DNA from: Actinobacteria bacterium UBA4426
Lineage (GTDB): Bacteria > Actinomycetota > Actinomycetes > S36-B12
Direction of reading: 5' to 3'
NCBI GenBank assembly: GCA_002390705.1
Contig: DGQA01000025.1
Span: 1-27,481 of the forward strand
Length of the DNA: 27,481 nt
The translations under genes and the position numbers were made by a program. Below the pieces are notes generated by a model. It saw only the letters and a list, made by a program, of their open reading frames with translations, did no database searches and was not told where the DNA came from. Below, one piece after another: positions 1 through 7,881 of the stretch (the first letter of the stretch is position 1; each line of letters opens with the position of its first letter).

Positions 1-483
1 CTGGGGATAGGGCGCGACCAAACCAAAGTTTTTTTCTCTGAGCAAATTTACGCAGGCGGCAATCGACGTTGGCTCAAGGATCACATCTGCGTCCACAAAA
101 ACCAGCACGCTTCCGGTCGCCGCTTGCGAAAGCAGGTGGCACGCATGTGGCTTTCCCAGCCAACCATCCGGCGGATTGACAACATTGGTCACAACAGTGA
201 CCTGAGGATCATGTTCAGATATGTGTCCAACAATTGTGGCTGTGGAGTCAGATGATTGGTCATCAAGAATAATTATTTCCCAATCCGACAAACCAATTTG
301 GTTCCGAACGCTTTCGATTGTAAGTGCGATGTGACCCTCTTCATTGCGAGCCGGGATCAGAACACTCACTTTTTCGCTGATCAGTTCACCGTTCCAACTC
401 GGTGCCCGCAATTGGGTGAGATTAAATGCAGTGTGTGCGGTGACGGCAATGGAAAGTGCACTCGCCAGTGGGAGAACTACCAC
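1..483 (-). CDS. family 2 glycosyltransferase, CruG-like (3' end outside window)
   Basis: The first 161 codons of a glycosyltransferase whose C-terminal part lies beyond position 1. I take the GTG at 483-481 as start; it overlaps the end of the upstream gene by 7 nt, which suggests coupled translation. Seen: a hydrophobic N-terminal stretch, then the GT2 (GT-A fold) signature IPARNEE, a DDQSSDST segment that would bind the sugar nucleotide, and DADV in the position of the metal-binding DxD. Known: membrane-anchored GT2 enzymes of this kind sit beside CruF-type hydratases and glycosylate the hydroxyl that the hydratase creates on a carotenoid (CruG). The carotenoid acceptor is inferred only from that neighbour; another lipid acceptor is possible. 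Confidence 0.82.
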   Translation of the reverse strand, partial: MVVLPLASALSIAVTAHTAFNLTQLRAPSWNGELISEKVSVLIPARNEEGHIALTIESVRNQIGLSDWEIIILDDQSSDSTATIVGHISEHDPQVTVVTNVVNPPDGWLGKPHACHLLSQAATGSVLVFVDADVILEPTSIAACVNLLREKNFGLVAPYPQ

Positions 484-1277
484 TGAGGTTGACTCCAGAT
501 TCGCCAGATCCAGGGGAAGATCACCAGACCCATTGCAATTCCGCCCCACAGTGCAACCCCAATTTGGCCGAAGAAGATTGCGGCTGCAATCACATTGGAA
601 ACGTAAATCCAGATAAGTAACGTGTTCGGGACTGTATCGTTGGCAGCTTTGCGGGGGAGCAGATTCAGCGCAAAGGCTAGAACAATGGCACCGAGTAGCC
701 AGCCGAGAAAGTTTTGCATCGGGATGTCCGGAATTCCGGGAAGTACCCAACCGAGATCATTCCACCTCCAGTAACCCTCACCGACCATCATGGGATCTAG
801 GAACAGGTCCCATGATGCGAGTAGCCAACCGCCAATAAATGCGGTTGTTAGCGGAGTGGCAGCCATTCGCTGGGTCGCCATCATTACCGGATACGCCATC
901 ATGGACCAAGCCATAGGAATCAGGATGGGCACACCCAGGAGGTTGGCGCCGAGTGTGTCGGCATAGGTGTAGTCACCGAATGGGAATGCGGTGCTGGTGC
1001 CAAGTACCTCGATGAGCCAACCAAAAGCCAAGGTGATGCTAAAAAACGACAGGGTCCAAGCGGGCCCGCGGAGCAAAAATGCGTGGCTCACACTGGCGAG
1101 GAAGAAAGTTGTCACCGTAATTACCGTGAGTGCCGTGCGGAAGTCTCCTGAAGCCAATATCCACAAAATTTGACCGACAATGGTCGCACCGGTAAATACC
1201 CAAGGAACAAAACGGACCCAATTGGAACGATTGCCGCCACTTACTGAGTGAGGCCCGTCGTATACCCGCACGCTCAT
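477..1277 (-). CDS. carotenoid biosynthesis membrane protein, CruF/DUF422-like hydratase
   Basis: A 266-aa polytopic membrane protein with about seven hydrophobic segments. Its sequence is typical of the carotenoid synthesis (DUF422) family: WLIEVLGTSTAFPFGDYTY near residue 90, WDLFLDPMMVGEGYWRW near residue 155, and IPMQNFLGW near residue 185. Family members (CruF, bisanhydrobacterioruberin hydratase) add water across the terminal double bond of an acyclic carotenoid end. The ATG start follows a weak AGG-type ribosome site. The next gene on the same strand is a glycosyltransferase overlapping by 7 nt, so the pair probably hydroxylates and then glycosylates a carotenoid in the cytoplasmic membrane. 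The exact substrate (C40 or C50) cannot be read from the sequence. Confidence 0.82.
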   Translation of the reverse strand: MSVRVYDGPHSVSGGNRSNWVRFVPWVFTGATIVGQILWILASGDFRTALTVITVTTFFLASVSHAFLLRGPAWTLSFFSITLAFGWLIEVLGTSTAFPFGDYTYADTLGANLLGVPILIPMAWSMMAYPVMMATQRMAATPLTTAFIGGWLLASWDLFLDPMMVGEGYWRWNDLGWVLPGIPDIPMQNFLGWLLGAIVLAFALNLLPRKAANDTVPNTLLIWIYVSNVIAAAIFFGQIGVALWGGIAMGLVIFPWIWRIWSQPQW

Positions 1278-1397
1278 AACACCTAAGCATACGAGAAATG
1301 TGTTGGTACACCCGAAGTGGTGCGGCTACAATTTACCCGATCGGGCATGGGGGCAGGGTCTCTCAGACCGGAATAAGCCACAGAATAGGCGGAGCGT

Positions 1398-1868
1398 GTG
1401 CGAGCAACCCACATCAACACTGGCAAAAGATACGTGCGGTCGGGGAAAATTACTATTGATGCCCCGGCAGCCATTATTTTTGCGTATCTGAGCGACCCGC
1501 GCAAACACGTTGACTTCGACGGTTCTGGCACTGTGAAAGGAAATGTTCGCGGCCCAGATGTGCTTGAACTTGATTCCAAGTTCGGTATGGACATGCACTG
1601 GATTGTCAATTATCGAATAAAAAATACTGTCAAAGAATTTGAACAGGATCGCCAGATCGCCTGGTGTCATCCCGGTCATCACCGTTGGCGCTACCAACTT
1701 ATTGCAATCAATGACCACCAAACAGAAGTGGTTGAGACTTTTGACGGATCAACCTCGCGCTTCCCGCCCGCATTGAATTTGATGAATGCCTATAACAATA
1801 ATGAAAAAGCGATTTTAAAGACGCTGGTGCGATTGAAAGCACTCGTTGAGAGTGAACAATTAGTCTGA
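1398..1868 (+). CDS. SRPBCC (Bet v1-like / polyketide cyclase superfamily) protein
   Basis: A 156-aa protein starting at GTG 1398 just after a GGCGGAG ribosome site. The pattern fits the SRPBCC helix-grip fold: an N-terminal strand with ITIDAPAAIIFAYLSDPRKHVDFDGSG (residues about 18-44, written here in two parts of the same segment), a middle with alternating strands, WCHPGHHRWRYQLIAI near residue 90, and a long C-terminal helix ending in LKTLVRLKALVES. Such proteins bind hydrophobic ligands or act as cyclases or dehydratases, and are often annotated only as SRPBCC family. No catalytic residues can be assigned. It is divergent from the carotenoid gene on its left and its end overlaps the converging GNAT gene by 9 nt. 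Function unknown; a lipid or isoprenoid ligand would be guesswork. Confidence 0.68.
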   Translation: MRATHINTGKRYVRSGKITIDAPAAIIFAYLSDPRKHVDFDGSGTVKGNVRGPDVLELDSKFGMDMHWIVNYRIKNTVKEFEQDRQIAWCHPGHHRWRYQLIAINDHQTEVVETFDGSTSRFPPALNLMNAYNNNEKAILKTLVRLKALVESEQLV

Positions 1869-2237
1869 GTGGGATCGTTTTATCTCCCGAGACATTGCAA
1901 TATAAAACTTTTCTGGATTCTTTCGGCTTGGTAGTGGATCGGTGGGTGCGGTAAATCCGGCTCGCGCATAGGCAGTCCGCGCCCGATCATTTCCCAACCA
2001 CACACCAAGTCCAAGAGTTTCCCAGCCAAGGCGTGAGCCAAAGTTGTCCAGGAATTCGATCATGGCACTTAACACTCCACGGCCACGTTGACTCGGTTCG
2101 ATCCAGCACGCCTGCAACCAGCGGCTGGTGGGGAAGTGAGGGTCGGGGTCACCGGCATTCATGACCTTCTCCGGAAAGCCAATCGGGGCTCTCTGAAAGT
2201 GAGGCCAACCTAATTGCGGGAAGTCGCTCCCAATCAC
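1860..2237 (-). CDS. GNAT acetyltransferase lacking the N-terminal half, possible remnant
   Basis: A 125-aa reading frame from GTG 2237. Residues about 43-56 carry the acetyl-CoA binding signature of GNAT enzymes (WIEPSQRGRGVLSAM), followed by the usual helix and strand ending in NDRARTAYARAGF. Full GNAT domains need roughly 60-70 residues of strands and helices before this motif. Here the frame opens with VIGSDF, which resembles the strand just before motif A, and an in-frame TAA lies only seven codons upstream. I see no convincing continuation in the other two frames. The gene is therefore either N-terminally truncated or decayed. It converges with the SRPBCC gene, overlapping it by 9 nt. 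Substrate unknown. Confidence 0.62.
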   Translation of the reverse strand: MIGSDFPQLGWPHFQRAPIGFPEKVMNAGDPDPHFPTSRWLQACWIEPSQRGRGVLSAMIEFLDNFGSRLGWETLGLGVWLGNDRARTAYARAGFTAPTDPLPSRKNPEKFYIAMSREIKRSHSD

Positions 2238-2349
2238 TTGGTTGCAGGTGGATAATTAACAGATTCTTGGTCGTGTCAGCCCAAGGCTAGCAATCCGGCT
2301 TTGCCAGTTCGTGCCGACATTTGATTCTTTCTAGGGTCACTACCGCTAT

Positions 2350-2829
2350 TTAGACGCTGATTTCGGCGGCATGCCCACCGGTAATGCGCAAGAGCTCGTC
2401 GTAGGTTGTTGGGAAGACGTAATGCGGGTGACCAGCTGCTGCCCAGACTTGGTCATATTGGCTCAACGAGATGTCTACGATTGTGGGTAATTGTTCTGGG
2501 TGACCTACGGGCGCCACCCCACCAATTGCATAGCCGGTAGCTGCGCGGACGTCGTCCGCTGTTGCCTTGGTAACTTCATCGACTTCGAGTGCTGCAGCAA
2601 CGTTATTAGTATTTACCCGGTGCTTGCCTGAAGCCATGACAAGAATGGGTTTGCCATCGGCAAGAAAAATAAGTGAACTGGCAACTTGACCAACTTCAAT
2701 TCCTAATGCGTCAGCTGCTTCTTTGGCAGTTCTGGCACTGTCATCAAGGGCACGAATTTCGCCGCGAGCCCCAAGTAGTTTTAAGGCATTACGGACATGA
2801 ATCACCGATTGCTGTTCAGCACCTGACAT
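2350..2829 (-). CDS. YbaK/ProX-type aminoacyl-tRNA deacylase family protein
   Basis: About 159 aa from ATG 2829; the open frame extends upstream to 2886, but that part lies inside the preceding TetR gene, and ATG 2829 sits 2 nt after the TetR stop, so I prefer it. Seen: SGKHRVNTNNVAAAL in the middle and the family motif GYAIGGVAPVGH followed by DISLSQYDQVWAAAGHP. YbaK-domain proteins hydrolyse mischarged tRNA, for example Cys- or Ala-tRNA(Pro). The lysine of E. coli YbaK in the (A/V)KSLVF motif appears as serine here (VASSLIF), so the exact activity is uncertain. Order and spacing indicate co-transcription with the TetR gene, which may regulate both. Confidence 0.8.
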   Translation of the reverse strand: MSGAEQQSVIHVRNALKLLGARGEIRALDDSARTAKEAADALGIEVGQVASSLIFLADGKPILVMASGKHRVNTNNVAAALEVDEVTKATADDVRAATGYAIGGVAPVGHPEQLPTIVDISLSQYDQVWAAAGHPHYVFPTTYDELLRITGGHAAEISV

Positions 2830-2831
2830 GT

Positions 2832-3497
2832 TTAAAGTGTAATGCTGCTGTTCAATTGCGCTGGTGCGAACAGGTGAGATGCCCAAGTATTAAAGGCAGT
2901 CATGGCGTGACTTCGCTTGGGTGCGAGGGAAGAAGCCAAAACTGCGGTCAGGCTGATTATCAGCACCCGGCACAGCTCATGTGTTTCTTTTTCAGTGAGG
3001 TGCACGGGCTTTTGATGCTGAATGATTCCAGTGGTTAATGCAGTGACAAAGTCGGTGAAGATTGGTCCAGTAACCGAATCCATGTTGGGAACAGAAACGA
3101 GGGCGTTCCAAGCAGCGATATCTGCTGGGTGCTTAGACCACTGTTCTTCAAGTCGTGTCAACACGGTAATGAGCCACGGATCGAGTTCGGCTCTGGTGAT
3201 TGAGTCGGCCTTAATCAGTTGTGCAGTTTCTTGTAATGGGCGGCTGGAAACTTCAGCCACGGCAAGGAGGAGGGTTCCTCGGTCGGGAAAGAACTGGTAG
3301 ACGGAACCGATCGGGACACCAGCTTTTTCGGCAACGGCACTGGTTGTCACCGCTTCGGTTCCACCGAGTACGAGTAGGTCAATTGCTGCAGAAATCATGT
3401 CTGCAACCCGACGGCGGGATCGTCGTTGGCGGGGAATCCGGCGCAGAGGGAGTTCGTGCAAGGAATCAAGGCTGCTTGCGACAGAGGAAGAATGCAT
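2832..3497 (-). CDS. TetR/AcrR family transcriptional regulator
   Basis: A 221-aa protein with a TetR DNA-binding domain at about residues 30-85. The helix-turn-helix reads AVAEKAGVPIGSVYQFFPDR, preceded by a basic arm rich in arginine (RRIPRQRRSRRRV). The C-terminal 130 residues are helical and would form the ligand-binding and dimer domain; the ligand is unknown. It begins with ATG 3497 and ends 2 nt before the YbaK-type gene. Its promoter region faces the SOS-controlled operon on the other strand, with about 130 nt between the TetR start and the -35 box of that operon. TetR repressors are usually autoregulatory, but I find no clear palindromic operator in 3498-3620. Confidence 0.88.
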   Translation of the reverse strand: MHSSSVASSLDSLHELPLRRIPRQRRSRRRVADMISAAIDLLVLGGTEAVTTSAVAEKAGVPIGSVYQFFPDRGTLLLAVAEVSSRPLQETAQLIKADSITRAELDPWLITVLTRLEEQWSKHPADIAAWNALVSVPNMDSVTGPIFTDFVTALTTGIIQHQKPVHLTEKETHELCRVLIISLTAVLASSLAPKRSHAMTAFNTWASHLFAPAQLNSSITL

Positions 3498-3621
3498 TGC
3501 TTCATTGTGGGGGCAGTTCGGTCGCGTCCGTGCACGGCTAGGTCACAACCCCGCATCTGTTGTGTCGCATCCGCGTCTCGTAGAGGAGATACGTGAGTTT
3601 AGAGGGGTTTTGGGGGTGGGG

Positions 3622-3651
3622 TTGACGGATGTCAGTGACCGGGTCTATCTT
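3622..3651 (+). promoter_or_regulatory. predicted sigma-70 promoter of the HEPN-dnaE2 operon
   Basis: A -35 box TTGACG (3622-3627) and a -10 box TATCTT (3646-3651) are separated by 18 nt. Transcription would start near 3658, so the SOS box at 3661-3676 would overlap the start region, a good place for LexA repression. This sits in a gene-free stretch of 377 nt (3498-3874) that also holds a hairpin in the leader and a GAAGGGA ribosome site at 3861-3867. Confidence 0.6.
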
Positions 3652-3660
3652 TGGGCGTGT

Positions 3661-3676
3661 TCGAACAGGTGTTCGA
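3661..3676. promoter_or_regulatory. LexA (SOS) box, TCGAACAGGTGTTCGA
   Basis: A perfect 16-nt inverted repeat TCGAAC-AGGT-GTTCGA, matching the Gram-positive and actinobacterial LexA consensus (GAACN4GTTC with TCGA-type flanks). It lies just after the predicted -10 box of the operon encoding the HEPN protein and DnaE2, a gene class commonly induced by DNA damage in Actinobacteria. Repression by LexA and induction after RecA activation are inferred from the match and its position. Confidence 0.9.
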
Positions 3677-3756
3677 TTTTACCTGCTTGAACTGCCTCCC
3701 GGGCCCGGATTCGCGGCTAGGCGCGGTTGGGTCAGTAAGTACCACCACATGATCAC

Positions 3757-3793
3757 AGTCACCGGGGTCGATTCGACCCCGGCCCCGGTGACT
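3757..3793 (+). other. nested inverted repeats (leader hairpin) of the HEPN-dnaE2 transcript
   Basis: Two overlapping palindromes can be drawn. The outer pairs AGTCACCGGGG (3757-3767) with CCCCGGTGACT (3783-3793). The inner pairs GGGGTCGA (3764-3771) with TCGACCCC (3773-3780) around one base. They share the G run at 3764-3767, so they are mutually exclusive stems. No U-tract follows, so this is not a standard terminator. It lies in a leader of about 200 nt between the SOS box and the ribosome site. Confidence 0.55.
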
Positions 3794-3874
3794 GGATTGT
3801 GTGCGGGTGGGTCGAGAAAAGTCGGTGTCCTTTCGACGCCAATGTTTTGTCGGTCAACCCGAAGGGATTTGCAC

Positions 3875-4327
3875 ATGGTCGGAAAATTCACGCGACGTCC
3901 AGCGTTAGATCTACTGCATTGCGCCCAAGAAAGTTTGCAAGAAGCTGTAGTTGCACACACGCCCCATGAGCGTTACTCGGCAGCGCACCTTGCGGCATTA
4001 CGTGTGGCTGCGGCAGTTCTTGCCGCTCGTGCGCAAGTAGCTCCAGGGCCACGGCGGCAACGGATTCGCAGTGCGTGGGAGGTCTTAACCGAGGTTGCCC
4101 CCGAACTTGGAGAGTGGGCTACTTTCTTCGCTTCGGGTGCGAAAAAACGTGCATCGGCGCAAGCAGGTATCCCATGTGTTACCGCTCGTGAAGCCGACGA
4201 CCTAGTCCGAGACTCACAGCGGTTCCTGTATGAAGTCGCCGCATCCCTTGATGTACTCACACAAGGACGATTGCTTTGTGAAACTTCGCCGTCAGATTCA
4301 CGCCTTCAACTTTTACGCGTGGGCTGA
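3875..4327 (+). CDS. SAV_6107-type HEPN domain protein, first gene of SOS-controlled operon
   Basis: A 150-aa, mostly helical protein. ATG 3875 is chosen because GAAGGGA lies 7 nt upstream; the frame stays open to 3629, but that stretch contains the promoter and SOS box. The sequence resembles the actinobacterial SAV_6107 HEPN family: ERYSAAHLAALRVAAAVLA at residues 32-50, APELGEWATFFASGAKKRA in the middle and AREADDLVRDSQRFL near the end. HEPN domains are often RNases with an R-x4-6-H active site; R33-YSAA-H38 fits that spacing, though catalysis is not proven for this family. It precedes dnaE2 by only 10 nt. Homologues in other actinobacteria sit near translesion polymerases, so a role in the damage response is likely but undefined. 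Confidence 0.82.
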   Translation: MVGKFTRRPALDLLHCAQESLQEAVVAHTPHERYSAAHLAALRVAAAVLAARAQVAPGPRRQRIRSAWEVLTEVAPELGEWATFFASGAKKRASAQAGIPCVTAREADDLVRDSQRFLYEVAASLDVLTQGRLLCETSPSDSRLQLLRVG

Positions 4328-4337
4328 GCTAGTTGTT

Positions 4338-7300
4338 ATGAGGGTTTCACCAGATTCGTTTGTCCATTTACAAGTTGCATCGAGTTATTCACTGCAATAC
4401 GGAGTGTCCAGGCCGGACGCACTCGTCGACCACGCCGCTGATCTCGGACAGAAAATTATTGGTCTCACTGACCGCAACGGACTCTATGGCGCAGTGCAGT
4501 GGGCCCGAGCCTGCCTGCGTAATGGAATTTCGCCGGTACTCGGGGTAGATCTTGCCGTGGACAAAACCGAAGCAAAAGTGATCTCCGGTAGTGGTGTTCG
4601 TAGAACTCCCGCATACGGTGGTCAGTGGGTTGATGAAACAAAGCCGCGAGTGATTCTGTTGGCAACAGGAGCCCAAGGTTGGACATCGCTGTGTCGATTG
4701 GTGTCCGCGGCCCATGAACAACGTGGTGACCCGGTCGTGTCCTGGAATGCATTGGCTCAGTACCACGCAGGGATAGTCGCGCTGCTCACCGCAGAGTCAG
4801 AAGTTGGGCAAGCACTGCTCACCGGAAAGTCGCACCAAGCTGATGCGTTACTTCGCCCGTGGCGCGCGATCTTTGATCGGTACCTAGGCATCGCGGTTAC
4901 TTCGCATTTAGAAAAATCAAAATTAGGTTTAACAACTGCACAAGCTGCTCGACTGCTGTCGTGGTCACGTGAAGCCTCACTGCCAGTTGTTTTAACGAAT
5001 GCCGTCCGTTATGCCAGCTCTGACCAGGCGAAAGTCGCCGACCTCCTTGATTCTGCGCGGCTCCTCGTTCCCCTTAATTCACGCCATATTGTGGGAAATA
5101 GTCCACAAGGGTTTTTAAAAGACGCCGAACAGATGCACCATGTTGCCCGTGAAATCTGCCAGCAGGCAGGTGAACGTGATGCACATAAATTAATGCGTGA
5201 TACCCGACACTTAGCCCAATATTGTGCGTTAGATCCAGCCCACGATCTTGGCTTAGGTGATGTATTTGTTCCCGAACTTGATGTCCTTTTAAATCGCCCG
5301 GTTGCAGAGCCAGAGCGAGAAGCAAATCAGATTCTTTTGCGCCGCTGCGAAGATCAGTTACCACAGCGTTACTCCCACTCCCAGGACCGATCTGTGGCAT
5401 TCCACCGACTTGAGGCGGAAATGCGGACCATTACCCAATTAGGTTTCTCTGGCTACTTTCTTACTGTCGCCCATGTCGTTGACATGGTGAAAGAAAAAGG
5501 GATTCGAGTTGCTGCGCGTGGCTCTGGTGCCGGAAGTTTGGTCAACTATTTATTAGGAATTTCAGGTGTTGATCCCATTGCGCAGAACTTGCTCATGGAA
5601 AGGTTTCTTTCACCTCTACGCCGCGGACTACCCGATATTGATATTGATGTTGAGTCCGAACGCCGACTCGATATTTATCAGTGGATTTTCGACAAGTTCG
5701 GGACTGAACGTATTGCGACCGTTTCCATGATGGAGACCTACCGTGCCCGTTCAGCAATTCGCGATGTTGGTTTGGCATTTGGCTTACCCGCTTCAGATAT
5801 TGACGTTTTTGCTAAGGCATTTCCCCATATTCGCGCACGCAATGTTAAATCTGCGCTGGTTGATTTACCCGAGCTCCGACATTCTTCATTTGGCAAATTG
5901 GCCGCAACGGGTGAGATTGATAACTTTCTTCACTTAGTTGAAGCGCTCGATGGGCTGCCCAGACATATTGCAATGCATCCATGTGGGGTTGTGCTTTCCG
6001 ACCTGACGCTGCTTGATCGAACCCCGGTGGAAAGCAGCGCATCGGGTTTCCCCATGTCCCATTTTGATAAAGACGATGTTGAACACATGGGGTTATTAAA
6101 ACTTGATGTATTGGGTGTGCGTATGCAATCCGCAATGGCTCATGCGCTCAATGAAGCGGAGCGGGTCACCGGAAATCGTCCGGTGATCGACGGCACAACT
6201 CTTGACGATAAAGCAACATTTGAATTAATCCAATCAACCCGAACCCTGGGGTGCTTTCAAATTGAGTCACCGGGTCAACGTGAGTTAGTGGGTAAATTCG
6301 CTCCTGAAACCTTCAACGACTTAGTCATTGATATTTCGCTATTTCGCCCAGGTCCAGTGAAGTCAGACATGATCACGCCGTTTCTGCGGGCGCGGCAAGG
6401 GTGGAATTCACCAGTATTCCCACACCCAGATCTTGTACCGGCATTAACTGAAACCTACGGGGTTGTGGTTTTCCACGAGCAAGTGTTGCGCGTTTTTAGC
6501 GTTTTCACCGGGTGCTCACTCGCTGAAGCCGATGAGTCACGTCGATCCATGGGATCCCCACAAGGTCAAGACGAGATACGGGTGTGGTTTTACCCGGCAG
6601 CATTAGCGCGCGGTTACGACATCGACCACATTGATCAGGTCTGGGAGATCTTGAGAGCATTTGCATCATTTGGTTTCTGCAAAGCGCACGCTGCAGCTTT
6701 TGCCCTCCCCACGTATCAGTCGGCGTGGTTAAAAACGCATCACCCCGCGGCTTTTTATGCCGGGCTGCTCACCCACGATCCCGGCATGTATCCCAAGCGA
6801 TTGATCCTTAACGATGCCCGCAATTTTGGGGTAACAATTTTGGGCCTTGATATCAATGCATCGAATAGCGTGTATCACCTCGAGCAGTTACCTGATTTGA
6901 GTTTTGGCATTCGGGTGCCTTTTACCGATCTCAAAGAAATTTCTGAAGCTGAAATCGAGCGAATTATTTCCGGTCAACCTTTTTCTTCGCTTTCCGACCT
7001 GTGGTTGCGTGCCCGCCCATCTCGACCGGTTACCGAGAACTTAGTTGTTGCAGGAGCATTTGATGCCCTCTACGGCTTCACTTCACGGCAAGTTCGCGGC
7101 CGCATTACTCGTCGTGACCTGCTACTTCAAATCGCAGATCTTGATCGCGCTCGTGGAAAAACCGAAAAGGGCGCCGCCATTTCTCAGCTCAGTTTTGACG
7201 TCACAGATAGTGGCACCAGCGTTATTGCTTCTGGGCTACCCGAAATGACAAGTGCACAGCGCGTTAAATCGGAGTTAGAAGTCCTTGGTCTTGATGTCAG

Positions 7301-7844
7301 CGGCCATGTCATGGATTTTTACGCAGATCTTGTACAAAGTCTGAACATTATTCAATCGCGTGATCTACTGAGTTGCAGATCCAAGGAAAATATCTTTGTG
7401 GCTGGGGTCAAAGTCGCAACCCAGATGCCGCCGATCCGTAGCGGCAAGCGAGTGGTGTTTCTTACCCTGGACGATTCAACCGGGCCGGTTGATGCAACTT
7501 TCTTTGAAGATGCCCAAGGCCCTTATTCCCAGGATCTATTTAATTCATGGATTTTGTTGGTACGAGGGGAAATTCGTAGAACCGGGCCGCGGGGTCTCTC
7601 TCTTCGGGCAACAGGTTGCTGGGAGTTGGGAGGTGTTCGGAAATTGTGGATTAACGGGGGAATAGCAGCAGTCAACAACCTTGTTTTGGAGCACGACTTA
7701 CCAAATCCTGATGCACCACGAAAGCGAATCGCACCCATCCATGCCAGTGGGTTTAGACAATCCCCGTATGTTGATATCAAGGCCCCGGGAGAAAACATCC
7801 GTCGGAAACCACGCGGGGCCGGCACGAGCCAGTTGGGTAACTGA
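4338..7844 (+). CDS. dnaE2: error-prone DNA polymerase III alpha subunit, DnaE2 type
   Basis: A 1168-aa C-family DNA polymerase. ATG 4338 lies 10 nt after the HEPN stop; the open frame from 4230 overlaps that gene and is less likely. All three catalytic aspartates are visible: D433 and D435 in LPDIDIDVE and D590 in LKLDVLG. AARGSGAGSLVNYLLG (near residue 392), the CFQIESPGQRE and CKAHAAAFA segments, and a C-terminal OB fold (about 1016-1100) complete the set. The N-terminal PHP domain is degenerate: the usual LHCHS reads LQVAS and TDHDG reads TDRNG, so metal-dependent proofreading there is unlikely. QLSFD at about 950 is a weak candidate clamp-binding motif. The enzyme would perform damage-induced mutagenic synthesis under LexA control; its usual partners ImuA' and ImuB are absent from this window. 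Confidence 0.93.
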   Translation: MRVSPDSFVHLQVASSYSLQYGVSRPDALVDHAADLGQKIIGLTDRNGLYGAVQWARACLRNGISPVLGVDLAVDKTEAKVISGSGVRRTPAYGGQWVDETKPRVILLATGAQGWTSLCRLVSAAHEQRGDPVVSWNALAQYHAGIVALLTAESEVGQALLTGKSHQADALLRPWRAIFDRYLGIAVTSHLEKSKLGLTTAQAARLLSWSREASLPVVLTNAVRYASSDQAKVADLLDSARLLVPLNSRHIVGNSPQGFLKDAEQMHHVAREICQQAGERDAHKLMRDTRHLAQYCALDPAHDLGLGDVFVPELDVLLNRPVAEPEREANQILLRRCEDQLPQRYSHSQDRSVAFHRLEAEMRTITQLGFSGYFLTVAHVVDMVKEKGIRVAARGSGAGSLVNYLLGISGVDPIAQNLLMERFLSPLRRGLPDIDIDVESERRLDIYQWIFDKFGTERIATVSMMETYRARSAIRDVGLAFGLPASDIDVFAKAFPHIRARNVKSALVDLPELRHSSFGKLAATGEIDNFLHLVEALDGLPRHIAMHPCGVVLSDLTLLDRTPVESSASGFPMSHFDKDDVEHMGLLKLDVLGVRMQSAMAHALNEAERVTGNRPVIDGTTLDDKATFELIQSTRTLGCFQIESPGQRELVGKFAPETFNDLVIDISLFRPGPVKSDMITPFLRARQGWNSPVFPHPDLVPALTETYGVVVFHEQVLRVFSVFTGCSLAEADESRRSMGSPQGQDEIRVWFYPAALARGYDIDHIDQVWEILRAFASFGFCKAHAAAFALPTYQSAWLKTHHPAAFYAGLLTHDPGMYPKRLILNDARNFGVTILGLDINASNSVYHLEQLPDLSFGIRVPFTDLKEISEAEIERIISGQPFSSLSDLWLRARPSRPVTENLVVAGAFDALYGFTSRQVRGRITRRDLLLQIADLDRARGKTEKGAAISQLSFDVTDSGTSVIASGLPEMTSAQRVKSELEVLGLDVSGHVMDFYADLVQSLNIIQSRDLLSCRSKENIFVAGVKVATQMPPIRSGKRVVFLTLDDSTGPVDATFFEDAQGPYSQDLFNSWILLVRGEIRRTGPRGLSLRATGCWELGGVRKLWINGGIAAVNNLVLEHDLPNPDAPRKRIAPIHASGFRQSPYVDIKAPGENIRRKPRGAGTSQLGN

Positions 7845-7881
7845 ACTTGTACCGGTCCCGAGTAGGCGTTTTCTCCGGGCG

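Noticed and set aside
1326..1721. Minus-strand 131-codon open frame over the SRPBCC gene
   Set aside because: No family resemblance; it mirrors a coding region with recognisable fold on the plus strand.
3629..3874. N-terminal extension of the HEPN frame (82 codons)
   Set aside because: The stretch overlaps the promoter and SOS box, does not resemble HEPN proteins, and ATG 3875 has a good ribosome site.
4230..4337. N-terminal extension of dnaE2
   Set aside because: It overlaps the HEPN gene in another frame and precedes the normal PHP start; ATG 4338 gives a standard length.
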